Positions 60,136 through 64,000 of a DNA stretch of 64,000 nt are shown in pieces. The translations under genes were made by a program, and so were the position numbers. The notes beneath the pieces were generated by a model. That model was given only the letters and a program-made list of their open reading frames with translations, ran no database searches and was not told where the DNA came from. Numbering within the stretch: position 1 is the stretch's first letter; each line of letters starts with the position of its first letter. Origin of the DNA: Maritimibacter harenae (GTDB lineage: Bacteria; Pseudomonadota; Alphaproteobacteria; Rhodobacterales; Rhodobacteraceae); assembly GCF_009882975.1 (NCBI RefSeq), contig NZ_WTUX01000019.1, forward strand, positions 427,263 through 491,262, written 5' to 3'.

Positions 60136-60837
60136 ATGAATCGTGAGTTGAAGGCGCTGGCCGTCCACCTGTTCACCGCGCTTGGCGCCATTTTCGCAAT
60201 GCTGGCGATGCTCGCAGCGGTCCAGGAAGAATGGGGCCTGATGTACGTCTGGCTCGTCGTTGCCTTCATCGTCGACGGGATCGACGGACCGCTGGCGCGC
60301 CGCTACGAGGTGAAGAAATACGCAGGCCAGATCGACGGGGTCCTGATGGACCTGATCATCGACTACCTGACCTACGTGTTCATCCCCGCCTACGCGCTGT
60401 TCAAATCCGGGCTGTTGCCCGGCTGGACCGGCTGGATCGCGATCATCCTGATCACCTACACGTCCGCGATCTACTACGCCGACAGCCGCATGAAGACGAA
60501 GGACAATTCCTTCGCGGGCTTCCCTGGCTGCTGGAACATGGTGGTGGTCGTGCTCTTCGCGACCGCGCCGAATTTCTGGTTCACGCTCGGCCTCGTGGTC
60601 GTGCTGGCCGTGGCGATGTTCACCCCGCTGAAGTTCATCCACCCGGCGCGCACGGAGCGCTGGCGCCCGGTGTCGCTGCCCGTTGCCATCGCCTGGACCG
60701 GGTTCGCGGGCTGGGCGGCCTGGGTCGATTTCGCCCCGGGCAGCTGGGCGCACTGGGGCCTCGTGGTGACCAGCGTCTACCTGCTCCTGGCCGGCATCCT
60801 GCAACAGATCGTGCCCGCCCGCCGCCAAAGCGCCTGA
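60136..60837 (+). CDS. pcs: Phosphatidylcholine synthase (CDP-alcohol phosphatidyltransferase)
   Basis: 233 aa, six to eight membrane helices. The CDP-alcohol motif reads D-G-I-D-G-P-L-A-R-R, then G-Q-I-D-G-V-L-M-D, i.e. D-G-x2-D-G-x2-A-R-x8-G-x3-D-x3-D, the form characteristic of Pcs, which joins free choline to CDP-diacylglycerol in the inner membrane. Length fits. Ends 16 bp from the convergent ppx gene. Confidence 0.88.
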   Translation: MNRELKALAVHLFTALGAIFAMLAMLAAVQEEWGLMYVWLVVAFIVDGIDGPLARRYEVKKYAGQIDGVLMDLIIDYLTYVFIPAYALFKSGLLPGWTGWIAIILITYTSAIYYADSRMKTKDNSFAGFPGCWNMVVVVLFATAPNFWFTLGLVVVLAVAMFTPLKFIHPARTERWRPVSLPVAIAWTGFAGWAAWVDFAPGSWAHWGLVVTSVYLLLAGILQQIVPARRQSA

Positions 60838-60853
60838 CGGGCCACCGGCCGCC

Positions 60854-62389
60854 TCAGTTCCGGATGTGCACCACGGGCTCGGCCCCGAGGGCGTTGGCGA
60901 GGCTCTGGAACCGCGCCTCGGCCACTTCGCCGAAGAGCCCGGCCGCCTCCGCCTCGATCGTCAGGTGCAATTCGCGCCGCTTCGGACGCCAGGCCAGCGC
61001 GGCCTTCTTGTGCGGCTCGTCCACCGCGAACATCGCGCCGAAGCGCATCGCCTTGCCGACCATCTCGGCCTTGGTGATGAGCTTTTCGTCGAGGATCTCG
61101 AAGACCCGGTCGAAACGGTTGTTCTCGCGGCTGTTCTTGTAGCGGTGCAGAAGCGCGAGCCCCAGGAACACCCGTTCCTTGTGGGTGAGCCCGCCCAGGT
61201 TCGCGCGCGTGACGTTGTCGAAGCAGACCTCGTGCCGGTAATCCGGATGGGCGCGCCAGGTCACGTCGTGAAGCAGGCACGCCGCCTTGATCAGCCGGCG
61301 CCGGTGGGACGGCTCATTGGCCACGATCGGGCGGATGAAGGCGTAGAGAGACGCGCCGAAGCCGGGCATCCGCGCGTCCTTCTGCTCGGAGAACTGGCAG
61401 GCTTCCATGAGCGGATCGCGCTGGCGCAGCCGCTCGGGCATCTGTTCGTAGAGCAGCCCCTCGCGGATCCCGTAGGAGGATACCGCGACCTCCTTGGGCT
61501 TGAAGGTGCGCACCAGGCGCTTGAGCACTTCGGACGCGGTGGGCACGAGCGCCATGCGCGTGGCCGACGTGCCGGTGTGGCTGCGCACCTCGTTCAGGTC
61601 CGTCTTGCCGATCCATTTCAGCGTCGATCCCAGCGCCTTGGGCGCCATGCGGTATTCGTGGAGCACGGTCAGCGGGTAGTTGCGGCGATACATGTCGAGC
61701 CGCGCGATGGCGCGCCACGAGCCGCCGACGAGGTAGAGGCGCTTGTGACCGGTCCCGATCTCTTCCGCCAGCTCCTCGAGCACGGCGGTGATGTGCTTGC
61801 GCATGGTCTTCTTGCCGCCCTTCATGCTCTCGAGCTTGAGGGGGCCGAGGCCGGACGAGATGCGCTTGCCGACCTGTCCGTCCTTGATCACGGCGAGCTC
61901 CATCGACGAGCCGCCGATGTCGCACATGAGCCCGTCGGCGTCAGGCCAGCCCAGGAGCACGCCCTGGGCCGACAGGCGGGCCTCTTCGCGCCCGTCGATC
62001 ACGTGGACCCGGAGGCCCGTTTCGCTCAGGATCTCGTCGCAGAATTCCGCCCCGTCCTCGGCGTCGCGCACGGCCGCCGTGGCCACCGCGGTGAGGGGGG
62101 CGAGCTTCATGCCGGCCGCCAGAAGCTGGAACCGCCGCACCGCTTTCAGCGCGCGCTGGCGTCCTTCCGGGTTCAGTCGCCCGGTCTTGGAAATCCCCGC
62201 GCCCAGGCCGCACATGATCTTTTCATTGTAGAAATAGGCCGGGCTGCGCGCGGCCCCGTCGAACACAACCAGCCGGACCGAGTTCGACCCGATGTCGACG
62301 ACGCCGACGCGGCTGAGGTTGCGGGATCTGGGATCTTCGAAGAGCGGGCGCCCGAACGGGCCCCATTTGCCTTCCTCGCTTCCGTCCAT
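60854..62389 (-). CDS. ppx: Exopolyphosphatase / guanosine pentaphosphatase (Ppx/GppA family)
   Basis: 511 aa. Actin-like ATPase fold: phosphate 1 loop V-V-D-I-G-S-N-S-V-R-L near residue 30, phosphate 2 loop C-D-I-G-G-S-S-M-E near residue 160; C-terminal HD-type region (A-C-L-L-H-D-V-T-W). Removes phosphate from polyphosphate ends or hydrolyses pppGpp. Downstream of ppk by 101 bp on the same strand, the usual ppk-ppx pairing that opposes synthesis and breakdown. Confidence 0.93.
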   Translation of the reverse strand: MDGSEEGKWGPFGRPLFEDPRSRNLSRVGVVDIGSNSVRLVVFDGAARSPAYFYNEKIMCGLGAGISKTGRLNPEGRQRALKAVRRFQLLAAGMKLAPLTAVATAAVRDAEDGAEFCDEILSETGLRVHVIDGREEARLSAQGVLLGWPDADGLMCDIGGSSMELAVIKDGQVGKRISSGLGPLKLESMKGGKKTMRKHITAVLEELAEEIGTGHKRLYLVGGSWRAIARLDMYRRNYPLTVLHEYRMAPKALGSTLKWIGKTDLNEVRSHTGTSATRMALVPTASEVLKRLVRTFKPKEVAVSSYGIREGLLYEQMPERLRQRDPLMEACQFSEQKDARMPGFGASLYAFIRPIVANEPSHRRRLIKAACLLHDVTWRAHPDYRHEVCFDNVTRANLGGLTHKERVFLGLALLHRYKNSRENNRFDRVFEILDEKLITKAEMVGKAMRFGAMFAVDEPHKKAALAWRPKRRELHLTIEAEAAGLFGEVAEARFQSLANALGAEPVVHIRN

Positions 62390-62490
62390 CGTCGTCTCCC
62401 GGTCGCTTGTCCCGGTTTATGGACCGCACCCGCCACGCGCGGCAACCCCGTTTGTGCGGGCAACGCCGGGGGCGGGCGAGATGTTTCGCT

Positions 62491-64000
62491 TCAGTCGTGG
62501 CTGTGGGCCAGTTCCGGCACGTCCGCCGCGCCGGCCGTGCCGCGGCCCGACAGCGAGGGGTATTCCATGAAGAAGCGGTGGCAGTTGAACGGCGTCTCGT
62601 TGCCCGACAGGTCGGGGCGCAGGAAGCTGCCGTCCGGCTGCATGACCCAGCTCTGCGCCTCGTCATGCAGGTTGGCGGCCATGATCTGGCTGACGATCTG
62701 CGCCTTCACCGTGGGGTTCGTGGTCTCGACCAGCGCCTCGACCCGGCGGTTCAGGTTGCGGCCCATCCAGTCGGCCGAAGACATGAAGACGCGGCACTTC
62801 TTGGACGGAAGCCCGTGGCCGTTGCCGAAGCAGACGATCCTGCTGTGCTCCAGGAACCGGCCCACGATGGACTTCACCCGGATGTTCTCCGACAGACCCT
62901 TGATGCCGGGCCGGAGCCCGCAGATGCCGCGTATCACGAGGGTGATCTTCACGCCCTTCTGGCTGGCCGCGTAAAGCGCGTCGATCACGTCTTCCTCGAT
63001 GATCGAGTTCATCTTGGCCCAGATTTCCGCGGGCTTGCCGGCCTCGGCGTATTTCGCTTCCTGCTCGATCAGTTCGATCAGCTCGGACTTCAGCGTGAGC
63101 GGCGAGATTTCCAGCTTTTCCAGCTTCTCGGGCTGGGCGTAGCCGGAGAGGTAGTTGAACACCCGCGTCGCGTCGCGCCCCAGTGCCTCGTCGCAGGTGA
63201 AGAGGCTCAGGTCGGTGTAGATGCGCGCGGTGATCGGGTGGTAGTTGCCGGTCCCGAAGTGGGTGTAGGTGACAAGGTCGTCGCCCTCGCGGCGCACCAC
63301 GGTCGAGATCTTGGCATGCGTCTTGTAGTTCATGAAGCCGTAGACGACATGCGCGCCCGCGCGCTCCAGCCGCCGGGACTGACGGATGTTGGCGGCCTCG
63401 TCGAAGCGTGCCTTGAGTTCGACCAGCGCGACCACGGATTTGCCCGCCTCGGCGGCTTCGCAGAGCGCCGAGACGATGGGCGAGTTGCGCGAGGTGCGGT
63501 AGAGGGTCTGCTTGATCGCCACCACGTCGGGGTCGAGCGCGGCCTGTTCCAGGAACCGCACCACCATGTCGAAAGTCTCGTAAGGGTGATGGAGCAGCAT
63601 GTCCTTCTGGCGGATCGCCGCGAACATGTCGCCGTCGTGGTCCTGCACCCGTTCCGGGATGCGGGGCGTGAAGGAGGGCCAGAGCAGGTCGGGGCGGTCG
63701 TCGGTCACCAGCTCGGACAGGTCCGAGATGCCGATGAGCCCGTCCACCTCGACCACCTCGTCGTCGCTGACGTGGAGTTCACGCTTGATGAGCGACAGGA
63801 GTTCCCGCGGCGCGTCGGCCGAGATCTTCATGCGCACGACCTCGCCCCGCCGGCGGCGCTTGAGCGCAGTCTCGAATTCGCGCACCAGGTCCTCGGCTTC
63901 TTCCTCGACCTCGAGGTCGCTGTCGCGCAATACGCGAAAAGCACAATGTCCCTTGGTCGAATAGGCCGGAAACAGGGAATCGATGTTGAGAAGCAGCAAT
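62491..64000 (-). CDS. ppk: Polyphosphate kinase 1, C-terminal part
   Basis: About 502 codons of the C terminus; the start lies beyond the window edge (family length about 700-730). Recognisable: [19 protein letters not shown], the T-H-F-G-T-G-N-Y-H segment, E-H-S-R-I-V-C-F-G and S-S-A-D-W-M-x-R-N-L. The conserved histidines in the T-H-F-G-T-G-N and E-H-S-R segments, used in phosphoenzyme formation in this family, are present. Makes polyphosphate from ATP. Shares a strand with ppx. Confidence 0.95.
   Translation of the reverse strand, partial: LLLLNIDSLFPAYSTKGHCAFRVLRDSDLEVEEEAEDLVREFETALKRRRRGEVVRMKISADAPRELLSLIKRELHVSDDEVVEVDGLIGISDLSELVTDDRPDLLWPSFTPRIPERVQDHDGDMFAAIRQKDMLLHHPYETFDMVVRFLEQAALDPDVVAIKQTLYRTSRNSPIVSALCEAAEAGKSVVALVELKARFDEAANIRQSRRLERAGAHVVYGFMNYKTHAKISTVVRREGDDLVTYTHFGTGNYHPITARIYTDLSLFTCDEALGRDATRVFNYLSGYAQPEKLEKLEISPLTLKSELIELIEQEAKYAEAGKPAEIWAKMNSIIEEDVIDALYAASQKGVKITLVIRGICGLRPGIKGLSENIRVKSIVGRFLEHSRIVCFGNGHGLPSKKCRVFMSSADWMGRNLNRRVEALVETTNPTVKAQIVSQIMAANLHDEAQSWVMQPDGSFLRPDLSGNETPFNCHRFFMEYPSLSGRGTAGAADVPELAHSHD

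Overview
This window is 64 kb of chromosome from a GC-rich alphaproteobacterium, most likely a marine member of the Rhodobacteraceae (Roseobacter group). The evidence is the gene content and order: ffh, rpsP, rimM, trmD, rplS and rpmE lie close together on one strand with family-typical insertions; a MipZ-type ATPase and an HvrA-like H-NS protein are present; the ethylmalonyl-CoA pathway genes ecm and ccr lie close together; a one-step phosphatidylcholine synthase gene is present; and there is a GTTC-N7-GTTC LexA box, the form used by alphaproteobacteria. I saw no rRNA, tRNA, CRISPR array, intact insertion sequence or prophage.

Layout. 0-7.5 kb: proline catabolism (putR fragment, putA), a lipid-kinase-like protein, a phosphoesterase, mipZ and a permease. 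7.6-15.5 kb: the translation/secretion cluster on the minus strand (rpmE, rplS, trmD, rimM, rpsP, chorismate mutase, ffh) with acetyltransferases, a double-CDGSH iron-sulfur protein, a sulfotransferase-like protein and an unknown membrane protein inserted. 15.8-22.8 kb: glycosyltransferase-like gene, two paralogous membrane proteins, a glutathione S-transferase divergent from a LysR regulator, a LysR-EamA pair, an aldo/keto reductase and hvrA. 22.9-28.3 kb: ethylmalonyl-CoA mutase and crotonyl-CoA carboxylase/reductase flanking a secreted protein and a PlsB-like acyltransferase. 28.5-35.3 kb: mixed metabolism (HbpS-like protein, RecD-like helicase, SDR, trpA, msrA, MFS, YeeE/YedE transporter with an FNR-type box). 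35.4-43.4 kb: a looser accessory stretch with a BLUF photoreceptor, lrgAB, an orphan acyl carrier protein, a nuclease-fold membrane protein, gene remnants, an amidase and a UvrD-type helicase with a LexA box.

43.5-54.7 kb is a self-contained sugar/polyol uptake and oxidation locus: periplasmic binding protein, two permeases, a dual ATPase, a GMC oxidoreductase, two Gfo/Idh/MocA dehydrogenases, and an unusual soluble regulator in which a winged-helix DNA-binding head is joined to a complete ABC-type solute-binding fold. A 13-bp sequence, TGTCCA-N-(A/T)-TCTGA, occurs in three intergenic gaps of this locus and nowhere else that I noticed; it is a good candidate operator for that regulator. I regard this as the most interesting system in the window.

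55-64 kb returns to housekeeping: priA, transaldolase, DUF484-xerC, phosphatidylcholine synthase, and the polyphosphate pair ppx/ppk (ppk runs off the end). Coordinates of starts were chosen from ribosome-binding sites, overlaps and family length; no database search was possible, so functional names rest on motif and family recognition.
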